Origin: Lawsonibacter faecis
Lineage (GTDB): Bacteria; Bacillota; Clostridia; Oscillospirales; Oscillospiraceae
Reading direction: 5' to 3'
NCBI RefSeq assembly: GCF_014287675.1
Contig: NZ_JACOPQ010000007.1
Location: forward strand, 62,001-126,000
Length of the DNA stretch: 64,000 nucleotides
A program made the translations under genes and the position numbers. The notes below the pieces were generated by a model that was not told the origin of the DNA, made no database searches, and saw only the letters and a program-made list of their open reading frames with translations. Position 1 is the stretch's first letter. Every line of letters starts with the position of its first letter. Positions 25,515 through 32,836 of this stretch are shown here, one piece after another.

Positions 25515-26876
25515 TCAGGGCACGGGGATGGTCTGGTCTTCGATGGTGATGGAGGTCACCGAGTCCACGTCGATGGGTTCGCTGAATTCCCAAGCCGCCC
25601 AGGGGGTATTGCCGGCGACGTAGACAGGCGCGACGGCTGTGCCGTCAGAAAGATAAACAGAGACCGAGAGCGCTTGATAGTTGGGCATCTTTACCCAGTT
25701 GTCCCGCTGAAGGTCGGAGCAATAAAGCGTCATACTCAGGGGGGAGAGGGAAATGCGGTCGGCGCGTATCGTTTCACCCTTGACCCAGGTCGTGAGACGA
25801 AGTTCCCCGGGAATGACAATATCTCTGGACGGGATTGCCTCAAAGGGAATATTGACGGCCCACACACCCTCTACTGGCGCGGAGTGTACCGAATAGTCCC
25901 CCTCGACGCTGATTTGCATCAATCTATTCAGGTCGCTGGGACCGTAACTATCAAAGCGGTAATCGATACCGTCTTCCACCACAGTTTGAGTTACGTTTTC
26001 ATCATCACCGTAATAGACGCCGCATCCGGCCTCCTCAGAGGCGTAGACCCTGGCTTTGATATCCGACCATATGACGCCCTCCAAAGAAATACGTGCGCGG
26101 ACATGGAGCTTCCCGTCTGAGGCGAAGCCTACGGCGGTGATGGGGAAAACGGGACGGGTATCCGGGTCCATCGCCTCCCATGCGGCCACACGGGCAGGCT
26201 CCGGCAGAAGAACGGTGGTTCCGTTATCAGCCGCAGCGCTGGGTAAGGGAACTGCGGATAGCCCGTCTTCCCTTGCCATGACATAATCTCGCGAAGTGCG
26301 GTAACCTGACAAAATCCAGTCGCCGGAAAATTGGAGAGGCAGTCTGTTCTTTGTGCTCCAGCCGTTCAATGTGAGTACGAAGAGGGCGGTATGGGACTCG
26401 GACTCATAGGAGAGCTGCCTGACGGAAGAGCTGTTCCAGGGCATCTCGTCGTTGCCCTCTTCCTGTTGGTTTTCAAGGCCGAAGCATAGCTGGGTATCGC
26501 CATCTAAGCGGTCGCCGGTTAAATCTTGCAGTGAAAAATAGAGCTGTGCGATTTTATTATCAAAAAGGGCGGAGCGGACTTCAAGCCGGATGCCCTGGTC
26601 CTCGCAGAGGGCCGGTACTTCGGTGGCGTAAGGGGTTTTCGCGCCCAGATCACCCTGGATGATGCCCCACAGCGTGGGCCCCACGGCCAGGGCGGTGGCG
26701 GCAAGAGCCGCGCAGACCGCCAGGACCACCGCGGCCCGGCGGGTCAAGCGGAGGGGGACGCGGCGCGGAGGGGGCTCCGCCCCGCACCGGGCGCGGACCC
26801 GCTCCTGCATTGAGGGGGAGAAGATGAGGCCGCCCAGGGCGGTATCCAGCTCGTCGCGCATCCTATGGTTCGTCAT
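25515..26876 (-). CDS. Membrane-anchored DUF4179-like anti-sigma protein, copy B
   Basis: A 453-residue paralogue of the protein at 23472-24911. It has the same plan: cytosolic segment, LTRRAAVVLAVCAALAATALAV membrane helix in two parts (about residues 43-64), then a block GPTLWGIIQGDLGAKTPYAT and YFSLQDLTGDRLDGD. The distal half is poorly conserved and lower in GC. Its start overlaps the end of sigma factor B by 14 nt. Likely a membrane anti-sigma factor with a different external cue from copy A. Confidence 0.75.
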   Translation of the reverse strand: MTNHRMRDELDTALGGLIFSPSMQERVRARCGAEPPPRRVPLRLTRRAAVVLAVCAALAATALAVGPTLWGIIQGDLGAKTPYATEVPALCEDQGIRLEVRSALFDNKIAQLYFSLQDLTGDRLDGDTQLCFGLENQQEEGNDEMPWNSSSVRQLSYESESHTALFVLTLNGWSTKNRLPLQFSGDWILSGYRTSRDYVMAREDGLSAVPLPSAAADNGTTVLLPEPARVAAWEAMDPDTRPVFPITAVGFASDGKLHVRARISLEGVIWSDIKARVYASEEAGCGVYYGDDENVTQTVVEDGIDYRFDSYGPSDLNRLMQISVEGDYSVHSAPVEGVWAVNIPFEAIPSRDIVIPGELRLTTWVKGETIRADRISLSPLSMTLYCSDLQRDNWVKMPNYQALSVSVYLSDGTAVAPVYVAGNTPWAAWEFSEPIDVDSVTSITIEDQTIPVP

Positions 26877-27390
26877 AATACCACTCCTTCAGCATGGGCC
26901 TGAGCCGTTCCCGCGCCCGCTTGAGCCGCACGCCCACGGTATTGGCGGGGACGGAGAGGGCCTGGGAAATCTCCCTGATGGTGAGCTCCTGGTAGTAGTA
27001 CAGCACCACAACCTCCCGGTACTTCCGGGGGAGGGCGGCCACCGCATGGAGCAGGGTGTCGTCTCCCCGGGGCGCGTCGGTGACGGTCAGCCCCTCCAGG
27101 GCCTCCGGCCCGGCCCGCCGCGTGCGCCAGGGGGAGCGGAGCATGGTGCGGCAGACGTTCATGGCGATGGCGGTGAGCCAGGTCTTCTCGCTGGAGCCGC
27201 CGCGGAAGCCGCCGTAGCTCCGCCAGGCCCGGAGCATGGTCTCCTGGGCGGCGTCCTCCGCCAGAGCCGGGTCACGGAGGAAGAGCGCGCACGTGCGGAG
27301 AATGCCGTCGCCGTAGTCCGCCATCAGCCGCTCCAGGTCGGCTGCTGTGAGCGGAGCGCCCCCGGCGGCCCGGGGCTTTGACACGTCCAT
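26863..27390 (-). CDS. ECF-type RNA polymerase sigma factor B
   Basis: A 175-residue sigma-70 factor: region 2 TCALFLRDPALAEDAAQETMLRAWRSY and region 4 KYREVVVLYYYQELTIREISQALSVPANTVGVRLKRARERL. The start at 27390 has GGAGG 6 nt upstream. It is only distantly similar to sigma factor A next door although their anti-sigma partners are clear paralogues. It lies just upstream of rpsR on the same strand but reads away from it. Confidence 0.92.
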   Translation of the reverse strand: MDVSKPRAAGGAPLTAADLERLMADYGDGILRTCALFLRDPALAEDAAQETMLRAWRSYGGFRGGSSEKTWLTAIAMNVCRTMLRSPWRTRRAGPEALEGLTVTDAPRGDDTLLHAVAALPRKYREVVVLYYYQELTIREISQALSVPANTVGVRLKRARERLRPMLKEWYYDEP

Positions 27391-27514
27391 ATCCGGCCTC
27401 CTCTCTTTTCCTGTCTGCCCGTTAGACCCGGCGGGATACGATATTCTTTCAATTTCAATAAAAAAATTCGGTCCATACCGTTCTGGTATGGACCGAATTC
27501 GTTTCATCACTGAA

Positions 27515-27754
27515 TCAGTCAGTCACGAAGGGCAGCAGGGCGATCTGACGGGCGCGCTTGATGGCCTCGGTCAGCTGGCGCTGATGCATGGCGCAGGTGC
27601 CGGTGGTCCGGCGGGGCAGGATCTTGGAACGCTCGGAGAGGAAACGGCGCAGCTTGGCCGCGTCCTTATAGTCGATGTGCTCCACCTTGTCAACGCAGAA
27701 GGTACAGACCTTGCGGCGCTTCCGGCCGCGGGGACGCTCTCTATCCATAGCCAT
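27515..27754 (-). CDS. rpsR: Ribosomal protein bS18
   Basis: A 79-residue small-subunit protein with the typical S18 sequence: CTFCVDKVEHIDYKD, LRRFLSERSKILPRRTTGTC and QRQLTEAIKRARQIALLPF. Two Cys (CTFC) could bind zinc, as in some S18 forms. It binds S6 in the 30S platform. Third gene of the rpsF-ssb-rpsR operon, 141 nt after ssb. Confidence 0.98.
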   Translation of the reverse strand: MAMDRERPRGRKRRKVCTFCVDKVEHIDYKDAAKLRRFLSERSKILPRRTTGTCAMHQRQLTEAIKRARQIALLPFVTD

Positions 27755-27895
27755 GGTAGCAAAACCTCCATTTCGTGGGGCGATTTACCCCTTAATACGG
27801 TATACGACGGCCATGAAAAATCATGGCCCATCAGAGTTCATGTGTGGGCCGCGCATACGGCGGAGCCGGGGCGGGGTTCACCTCCGCCCGGCGCA

Positions 27896-28375
27896 TTAAA
27901 AGGGGAGCTCTCCGTCGTCGTCGGCCAGGTCGCCAAACTCGTTTCCGGCGGGGCCGGAGGGAGCGGCATAGCCGGTGGACGGAGCGGCGGGGGCGGCATA
28001 GCCGCCGCCGAAGCCTCCCGCGGGGGCGGAGTAACCGCCGGCCTCGGCATCCTTCTTGGAGTCGCCGAAGTAGACATTGTCGGCCACCACCTCGGCGGCA
28101 CGGCGCTTGTTGCCGTCCCGGTCGGTGTAGTCGCGCAGCTGGAGCCGGCCCTCCACCACGGCCATGCGGCCCTTGGTGAAGAAGCGGGAGACGAACTCGG
28201 CCGTCTGCCGCCAGGCGACCACATCGATGAAATCGGTGGCCTTCTCGCCGGTCTGCTTATCCTTAAAGTCCCGGTCCACCGCCAGGCTGAAGGAGGCCAC
28301 GGGGGTCCCCGTCTGAGTGTGCCGGAGCTCGGGGTCGCGGGTCAGCCGGCCCATGAGGATGATACGATTGAGCAT
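27896..28375 (-). CDS. ssb: Single-stranded DNA-binding protein
   Basis: A 159-residue SSB with the OB fold (MLNRIILMGRLTRDPELRHTQTGTPVASFSLAVDR in parts), a Gly/Ala-rich linker (about 110-145) and the acidic tail DDDGELPF that recruits replication and repair partners. Located between rpsF and rpsR, the conserved Firmicute order. Confidence 0.98.
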   Translation of the reverse strand: MLNRIILMGRLTRDPELRHTQTGTPVASFSLAVDRDFKDKQTGEKATDFIDVVAWRQTAEFVSRFFTKGRMAVVEGRLQLRDYTDRDGNKRRAAEVVADNVYFGDSKKDAEAGGYSAPAGGFGGGYAAPAAPSTGYAAPSGPAGNEFGDLADDDGELPF

Positions 28376-28388
28376 CTGGAATCCTCCC

Positions 28389-28685
28389 TTACTCGTCCTT
28401 GCAGACGATCATGGAACGGACGACACCGTCGGTGATACGGAAAATACGATCCAGCTCCAGGGGGAAAGAGGGGACGCTGTTGAAGGTCATGAGAACGTAG
28501 TAGCCCTCGTTTTTGTCGTTGATGGGATAGGCCAGATGACGCTTGCCCCACTCGTCGACCTCGGTCAGAGTGCCGTTCTGCTCCACCAGAGTCTTGAACT
28601 TGGTGACCAGGGCGGCGGTGGCCTCCTCACCCAGAGTGGCGTCGAGGATGAAGACGGCTTCGTAGTTTGCGCTGAGCTTTGCCAT
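28389..28685 (-). CDS. rpsF: Ribosomal protein bS6
   Basis: A 98-residue protein with the S6 pattern YEAVFILDATLGEEA, GKRHLAYPINDKNEGYYVLM and ELDRIFRITDGVVRSMIV. It partners with S18 in the small subunit. First gene of the operon, with AGGAGG upstream and a good promoter at 28773-28800. Confidence 0.98.
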   Translation of the reverse strand: MAKLSANYEAVFILDATLGEEATAALVTKFKTLVEQNGTLTEVDEWGKRHLAYPINDKNEGYYVLMTFNSVPSFPLELDRIFRITDGVVRSMIVCKDE

Positions 28686-28713
28686 GTGTTGTGCACCTCC
28701 TTATGGACGTATG

Positions 28714-28734
28714 GCCCTCATTCCGGATGAGGGC
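28714..28734 (-). promoter_or_regulatory. Hairpin in rpsF leader, possible S6:S18 autoregulatory site
   Basis: GCCCTCAT and ATGAGGGC pair around a loop containing CCGG, 28 nt ahead of rpsF within a leader of about 80 nt. S6:S18 complexes repress this operon in many bacteria through a leader hairpin bearing CCG; position and loop fit, but the full consensus was not checked. Confidence 0.4.
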
Positions 28735-28772
28735 AAGGATGTGTTGCCTGTTAAATACAGACAAGCTATATT

Positions 28773-28800
28773 ATTATATAGGAATTTTCTCCGTTGTCAA
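28773..28800 (-). promoter_or_regulatory. Promoter of rpsF-ssb-rpsR
   Basis: Consensus TTGACA (28795-28800) and TATAAT (28773-28778) separated by 16 nt. Confidence 0.8.
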
Positions 28801-28880
28801 GCAAAATTACAGTGAAATAAGAGATAATATTGTGAAAAACCGGTTCAAACAACCGGACAGGCGGCATACCTGCACCGCAG

Positions 28881-29123
28881 CTATTGAATTTCCTGTTCCA
28901 GGCTGCGGAAAGTCTCGGTATCAAAGAACTCCGTGATGCTCAAATCCAGACCGTCAATCAGCTTTTTCAGGGTTATGATCCCGATGTTCTGGGTGTTGCC
29001 CCGCATGAAGTCGCTGACGGTGGACTGGGTAACCGCCGAGAGTGTGGCCAGGCGGTTGATGGTAATGCCCCGCTCCTCGCACAGACTGTTCAGGCGCTCC
29101 GCAACCGCATCCGAGATATTCAT
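28881..29123 (-). CDS. XRE family helix-turn-helix regulator
   Basis: An 80-residue single-domain Cro/C1-type repressor: RLNSLCEERGITINRLATLSAVTQSTVSDFMRG in parts carries the helix-turn-helix, with TLKKLIDGLDLSITEFFD after it. It is divergent from the small gene at 29262; two matching inverted repeats around that gene's promoter (29189-29202, 29230-29243) are plausible operators for it. Confidence 0.9.
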   Translation of the reverse strand: MNISDAVAERLNSLCEERGITINRLATLSAVTQSTVSDFMRGNTQNIGIITLKKLIDGLDLSITEFFDTETFRSLEQEIQ

Positions 29124-29188
29124 GCTTCGTACTCCACCACCTGTTTCTAATAATATGAAAATCCTATCATTTTACAGGTGTCTTAATT

Positions 29189-29202
29189 AACGGAATACCG
29201 TT
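29189..29202. promoter_or_regulatory. Candidate operator 1
   Basis: AACGGAATACCGTT, an inverted repeat overlapping the -35 box TTGACT (29201-29206) of the plus-strand promoter. Confidence 0.5.
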
Positions 29203-29229
29203 GACTACGGCGTCGAGTTATGTTATATT
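29201..29229 (+). promoter_or_regulatory. Promoter of the 29262 gene
   Basis: TTGACT (29201-29206), 17-nt spacer, TATATT (29224-29229). Both ends touch candidate operator sites. Confidence 0.65.
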
Positions 29230-29243
29230 AACGGTAAACCGGT
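29230..29243. promoter_or_regulatory. Candidate operator 2
   Basis: AACGGTAAACCGGT, directly after the -10 box and matching operator 1 at 11 of 14 positions; the site centres are 41 bp apart, about four helical turns. Confidence 0.5.
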
Positions 29244-29261
29244 AAAAAGGGAGGCTTGGGA

Positions 29262-29507
29262 GTGAATTTTCTGGATCAGCTGGCAAAATACCTGGATCTG
29301 CCCTGGCTTTCAGAGCTGCATTATCATGTCATTACCCCGGCCCAGGCGGAGGGCATTCTGGAGCTTTTTTATCGTGATAGGCCGCCCGAGAGCGAGTGCC
29401 GGGCGGCTGCGGAGTATATCCTGGGGACCGGCCTACCCTGGCGCAGCGGCGAGAGTGCGGTATGGGCCCTCACGGGCTGCCTGCTCGGCAGGGCCCACAG
29501 GGAATAA
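29262..29507 (+). CDS. Small hypothetical protein
   Basis: An 81-residue protein with no family recognised. It reads as soluble and helical (FLDQLAKYLDLPWLSELHYH at the start), with Trp and Leu-rich stretches. GTG at 29262 is preferred because GGGAGG lies 7 nt upstream; the TTG two codons earlier is too close to it. A clear promoter, two operator-like repeats and a following terminator support a real, regulated single gene. Confidence 0.65.
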   Translation: MNFLDQLAKYLDLPWLSELHYHVITPAQAEGILELFYRDRPPESECRAAAEYILGTGLPWRSGESAVWALTGCLLGRAHRE

Positions 29508-29515
29508 GAGCGACG

Positions 29516-29557
29516 AAAACCCCCGCCCCGGACCACACGGTCCGGGGCGGGGGTTTT
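29516..29557. terminator. Bidirectional terminator
   Basis: CCCCGCCCCGGACC pairs with GGTCCGGGGCGGGG around ACAC, flanked by AAAA and TTTT. It lies between the convergent 29262 gene and galU. Confidence 0.85.
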
Positions 29558-29573
29558 GCTGCCGGCGGGGCGC

Positions 29574-30443
29574 TTACAGCAGCTCCGCCTTGTCCTTGAT
29601 ATAGCTCTTGAGCCAGGCCCCGGTCTCGGGGTGGTCCAGGGCGAAGTCGATGGTGGCCTCCAGGAAGCCCTTGAGATTGCCGGTGTCGTACCGGCGGCCC
29701 TCGAAGTCCACGGCCACCATCTTGCTCTGCTTGCACAAGGTCTGCAGGCCGTCAGTGAGCTGAATTTCCCCGCCGTATCCGGGGGCCTGGCGCTCCAGGA
29801 TATCGAAGATGTCCGGCGTGAGCACGTAACGGCCCAGGATGGCGTAGCTGGAGAACATCTCAGACGGGGTCGGCTTCTCGTTCATGTCTGAGACGGCGAA
29901 AATCCGCTCCTCCAGGGGGGAGATCTTCACGGAGGAGTACTTGCTGATGGCCTCGGTGGAGACCTTCTGCACCCCCACGCAGGACGCGCCGTACTTCTCG
30001 GCGGCGGCGATGAGCTGGCCCATGACGGGCCGCTGGGCACGCATGATATCGTCGCCCAGGAGCACGGCGAAGGGCTCGTCCCCCACGAAGCGGCGGGCCC
30101 GGGAGATGGCGTGGCCCAGGCCCTTGGTCTCCTTCTGACGGACATAGAAGATGTTGGCGAGGTCCGCGGCGCGGCGGACCTCGCTGAGCTCCTTGTCCTT
30201 GCCCGCCTGGTTCAGGCGGGTCTCCAGCTCGGGGTAGTAGTCAAAATAGTCGTCCATGGCGGACTTGGCCCGGTTGGTGACGATGAGGATATCCTCAATG
30301 CCGGAGGCCACAGCCTCCTCGATGATGTACTGAATCACCGGCTTGTCCACCATGGGGAGCATCTCCTTGGGGACGGTCTTGGTGGCGGGGAGCATCCGGG
30401 TCCCCAGACCGGCGGCGGGGATGACGGCTTTGCGGACTTTCAT
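29574..30443 (-). CDS. galU: UTP-glucose-1-phosphate uridylyltransferase
   Basis: A 289-residue nucleotidyltransferase making UDP-glucose for surface polysaccharides and glycolipids. The signature AVIPAAGLGTRMLPATK lies at residues 6-22 with KEMLPMVDKPVIQY after it; AVLLGDDI and GEIQLTDGLQTL are the metal and sugar-binding regions. Length is normal. Single gene, 37 nt downstream of queT. Confidence 0.97.
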   Translation of the reverse strand: MKVRKAVIPAAGLGTRMLPATKTVPKEMLPMVDKPVIQYIIEEAVASGIEDILIVTNRAKSAMDDYFDYYPELETRLNQAGKDKELSEVRRAADLANIFYVRQKETKGLGHAISRARRFVGDEPFAVLLGDDIMRAQRPVMGQLIAAAEKYGASCVGVQKVSTEAISKYSSVKISPLEERIFAVSDMNEKPTPSEMFSSYAILGRYVLTPDIFDILERQAPGYGGEIQLTDGLQTLCKQSKMVAVDFEGRRYDTGNLKGFLEATIDFALDHPETGAWLKSYIKDKAELL

Positions 30444-30480
30444 ATCGAAGACCTCCTAATGTCACAAGAGCGGGGCCCGG

Positions 30481-31014
30481 TCAGGTGAGATGGGCCTCGG
30501 GGATCATGGGGCGGAAATACTTGATCTTGGGCAGGGCATACAGGAGGAGCATTCCCAGGGCGTAGCAGGCGCCCAACTCGCCCAGGCCCACGGTCAGGCC
30601 GTTATAGGCCCAGGCGGCGGGGAAAGCGGCGGAGAGGCCGGCGCCGGGGACATAGGTCTCGGCGAAGGCGATGGTGAAGCCCACCAGCACCGCGTTACAG
30701 AGCACCGGCGGCAGGGGGGCCAGCCACTTGTTTGGCATATTCATAGTCCAAAGGGCGGCGATGAGGGTGGCCAGGGAGCCCACCGCCACGTCCAGCGGCC
30801 CGAAGGGGGAGAGGAGGTTGGTGATGAGGCAGCCCACGAAGAGGCCGGGGGCAGCTGCGGGGAAGAGGAAGGGGAGGACGCACAATGCCTCGGAGAAGCG
30901 GAACTGGATGGGGCCGTAGGACAGGCCGAAGATGTTGCCGAAATAGCTCATCACGGCGTAGAGCGCCGCCACCATGGCGGCCAGGGTCAGGTCTTTGACA
31001 GTGAATTTGCGCAT
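30481..31014 (-). CDS. queT: QueT family queuosine-precursor transporter
   Basis: A 177-residue membrane protein with about five or six hydrophobic segments and the family hallmarks YGPIQFRFSEALCVLPF and ITNLLSPFGPLDV. QueT proteins are ECF substrate-binding subunits for queuine precursors such as preQ1. It is preceded by a structured leader of about 140 nt (31015-31153) consistent with riboswitch control. GGAGG lies about 9 nt before the ATG. Confidence 0.92.
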   Translation of the reverse strand: MRKFTVKDLTLAAMVAALYAVMSYFGNIFGLSYGPIQFRFSEALCVLPFLFPAAAPGLFVGCLITNLLSPFGPLDVAVGSLATLIAALWTMNMPNKWLAPLPPVLCNAVLVGFTIAFAETYVPGAGLSAAFPAAWAYNGLTVGLGELGACYALGMLLLYALPKIKYFRPMIPEAHLT

Positions 31015-31153
31015 AAAAACATACCTCCAATTTTTTGTTTAGAGCGCGCCGCGCCAGCGCACAGCGAAACAGGTCCCTTACCCCGGGCGCATAGCGCAAA
31101 AACGCCCGGACGGCTCACTCTGTTCCGTTTGGACTGGGTGTTGGAAACCAGTC
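31015..31153 (-). promoter_or_regulatory. Structured queT leader, candidate preQ1 riboswitch
   Basis: The leader begins with a 6-bp hairpin GACTGG/CCAGTC (31148-31153 with 31132-31137). Its loop segment TTTCCAA (31141-31147) can pair with TTGGAGG (31024-31030), which contains the queT ribosome site. Between them lie ACGG/CCGT and CCGGGCG/CGCCCGG hairpins. A hairpin-loop pseudoknot that hides the ribosome site is the logic of preQ1 switches, and preQ1-III is known upstream of queT in related gut Firmicutes. The consensus was not verified. Confidence 0.55.
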
Positions 31154-31159
31154 GAAGGT

Positions 31160-31168
31160 ATTGTAGCA
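31160..31168 (-). promoter_or_regulatory. Extended -10 promoter of queT
   Basis: TGCTACAAT on the minus strand; no good -35. It places the transcript start close to the first hairpin of the leader. Confidence 0.5.
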
Positions 31169-31226
31169 CGGTTTTTGGCAAAAAGAAAGAGGTAAGGCGG
31201 CTGGGATTTTTCTTGCATATGGGGGG

Positions 31227-31255
31227 TTGATGTGCTATAACTGCTGTTATATAAT
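31227..31255 (+). promoter_or_regulatory. Promoter of tetR-CPBP operon
   Basis: TTGATG (31227-31232), 17 nt, TATAAT (31250-31255). The -10 lies inside the palindrome at 31246-31269. Confidence 0.7.
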
Positions 31256-31269
31256 ATATATTATATAAC
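31246..31269. promoter_or_regulatory. Perfect 24-bp AT-rich palindrome, likely TetR operator
   Basis: Two 12-nt arms beginning GTTATATAATAT are exactly self-complementary and cover the -10 box. It sits 30 nt ahead of the TetR-family gene, the expected place for an autorepressor site. Confidence 0.7.
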
Positions 31270-31298
31270 GGGCAGTATGGATAGGGGAGGAAAATTCG

Positions 31299-31871
31299 AT
31301 GCCGCCGAAAGCGAAGATTACTAGAGAAATGATTGTAGACGCCGCCTTTGCCATCGCCCGCGAGGCCGGTGCGGAAACCATCAACGCCAGGACGGTCGCG
31401 GAGAGGCTGAAGTGCTCCACGCAGCCTGTGATGTATCATTTTGCTACCATCGAGGAGTTGAAACGGGCTGTTTATGCCAAGGCGGACGAGTTTCACACGG
31501 AATACTTAATGGATATGAAAAAGCCGCAGGAGGGTGTGATGCTCGGGATTGGGCTGAACTACATCTGCTTTGCCATTGAAGAGCCGCATCTGTTCCGCTT
31601 CCTGTTCCAATCGGGCCTTGCGGTTGGGGGCAGCCTGCTTGAGATGATCAATTCCGAGGAGCTGATACCCGTTATTTCGGCAATGCAGGAGGCGATGGAG
31701 CTGAGCATGGAACAGACAAGGGAAGTATTTGTAACGATTGCGATGTTTGCACACGGCTATGCGAGCATCATCGCCAACAATTCATTGGAGTATGACGAGA
31801 AGGTCGTGAGCCTGCACCTGGAGCGCGCATACCGGGGAGCAATCATGGCGGTACGGGAGGAAGCGACATGA
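31299..31871 (+). CDS. TetR/AcrR family transcriptional regulator
   Basis: A 190-residue regulator. The N-terminal helix-turn-helix is typical (MIVDAAFAIAREAG, TINARTVAERLKCSTQPVMYHF). The C-terminal helices bind an unknown ligand. AGGGGAGG precedes the ATG. It overlaps the CPBP gene by 4 nt (ATGA), so the two are made together, and the palindrome over its promoter suggests it represses both. GC content is lower than its neighbours, hinting at acquisition. Confidence 0.92.
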   Translation: MPPKAKITREMIVDAAFAIAREAGAETINARTVAERLKCSTQPVMYHFATIEELKRAVYAKADEFHTEYLMDMKKPQEGVMLGIGLNYICFAIEEPHLFRFLFQSGLAVGGSLLEMINSEELIPVISAMQEAMELSMEQTREVFVTIAMFAHGYASIIANNSLEYDEKVVSLHLERAYRGAIMAVREEAT

Positions 31872-32623
31872 AGAGACTCTACGAGAAAAGCGAACAGACC
31901 TTTGCACTTGTTTTTATTGCGATTTATTGCGTATCGCAATCCCTTGCGAATCCATTGAGCAGGGCCGTGGGGGTCGAGGGCTCCTTTCAAGCGGTTTTTA
32001 GTATTGCGCTGACTGCGCTCCTGTTCTTTTTCATCAAGAATAACGGACTGCTGGAGCGGTACGGGCTTTACAGATCTTCTGTCCCGGCCCGAAAATTTTT
32101 CTGGTATCTTCCCCTCGTGCTCCTGGCTGTCGGTAGTCTTTGGAACGGGGCGGCCATGAAATTTCCGCTTGTTGATACGGTCTGCTACCTGTGCAGTATG
32201 CTCTGCGTGGGATTTTTGGAGGAGGTGCTCTTCCGGGGGCTGCTCTTTAAGGCGATGGCGAGGGACAACGTGAAGTCGGCGGTGATCGTTTCAAGCGTTA
32301 CCTTTGGGCTGGGGCATCTGCTGAATTTGGTTAACGGCAGGGGGATGGGGCTTGCCGCGAATCTGTGCCAGGTTTTCGGGGCAATTGCGATTGGTTTCCT
32401 GTTTGTTATCATCTTTTATCTCGGCGGGAGTCTGCTCCCCTGCATTTTTACCCATTCAGCCATCAATATGATCGGCGTTTTTGTCAATGAAGCGGGGTTG
32501 ACTGTGGAGAAGCTGGTTGCTTTTAGCTTGATCCGGCTCTTGATTGCGGTTGCCTACGCGGCTATTCTCATAAAGACATTGCCGAAAAAGCCGTGTTTAA
32601 AGGCAAACGCAGATGAAAAATGA
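31868..32623 (+). CDS. CPBP family intramembrane metalloprotease
   Basis: A 251-residue membrane protein with about seven or eight hydrophobic segments. The catalytic motif EEVLFRGLLF (about residues 117-126), the FGLGHLLNL motif and the HSAINMIG motif are all intact, giving the Glu-Glu and two His of the ABI/CaaX protease family. Bacterial members take part in peptide maturation, bacteriocin self-immunity or membrane-protein turnover. Translational coupling to the TetR gene implies a ligand-induced operon. Substrate unknown. Confidence 0.93.
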   Translation: MKRLYEKSEQTFALVFIAIYCVSQSLANPLSRAVGVEGSFQAVFSIALTALLFFFIKNNGLLERYGLYRSSVPARKFFWYLPLVLLAVGSLWNGAAMKFPLVDTVCYLCSMLCVGFLEEVLFRGLLFKAMARDNVKSAVIVSSVTFGLGHLLNLVNGRGMGLAANLCQVFGAIAIGFLFVIIFYLGGSLLPCIFTHSAINMIGVFVNEAGLTVEKLVAFSLIRLLIAVAYAAILIKTLPKKPCLKANADEK

Positions 32624-32632
32624 TTCCTGCTT

Positions 32633-32685
32633 AAATAACCCAAAGGAGCCCTGCACTTTTTGTGCAGGGCTCCTTTGGGTTATTT
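32633..32685 (+). terminator. Long-stem terminator after the CPBP gene
   Basis: Two perfectly complementary 24-nt arms (32633-32656 and 32662-32685) with a TTTTT loop and AT-rich outer ends. Confidence 0.85.
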
Positions 32686-32750
32686 TGCCGCGGCGGGAGG
32701 CACACGGGCCCGGCGAGGGCGCCGGGCGCCACGGATGAGACGGGGGGAGG

Positions 32751-32819
32751 ACGCGGCGCGCCAGGGATGCCGCGCCCTACGGAGATGGGGATAGGGGCGA
32801 TTCACGAATCGCCCCTACA
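32751..32819. repeat. Two palindromic repeat units ending in CCCTAC (REP-like)
   Basis: Unit one is a GC-rich imperfect palindrome ending CCGCGCCCTACGG (about 32751-32783). Unit two is TAGGGGCGATTC, AC, GAATCGCCCCTA (32792-32817) followed by CAG. A third unit with the same palindrome-plus-CCCCTACAG format is at 40504-40528. They lie outside genes. Confidence 0.55.
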
Positions 32820-32836
32820 GTCCACAGGAGGCTTTG

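Noticed and set aside
31152..31161. Pairing of GAAGGTAT region with the queT ribosome site as the switch
   Set aside because: On the minus strand this segment lies between the -10 box and the likely transcript start, so it would not be in the RNA.
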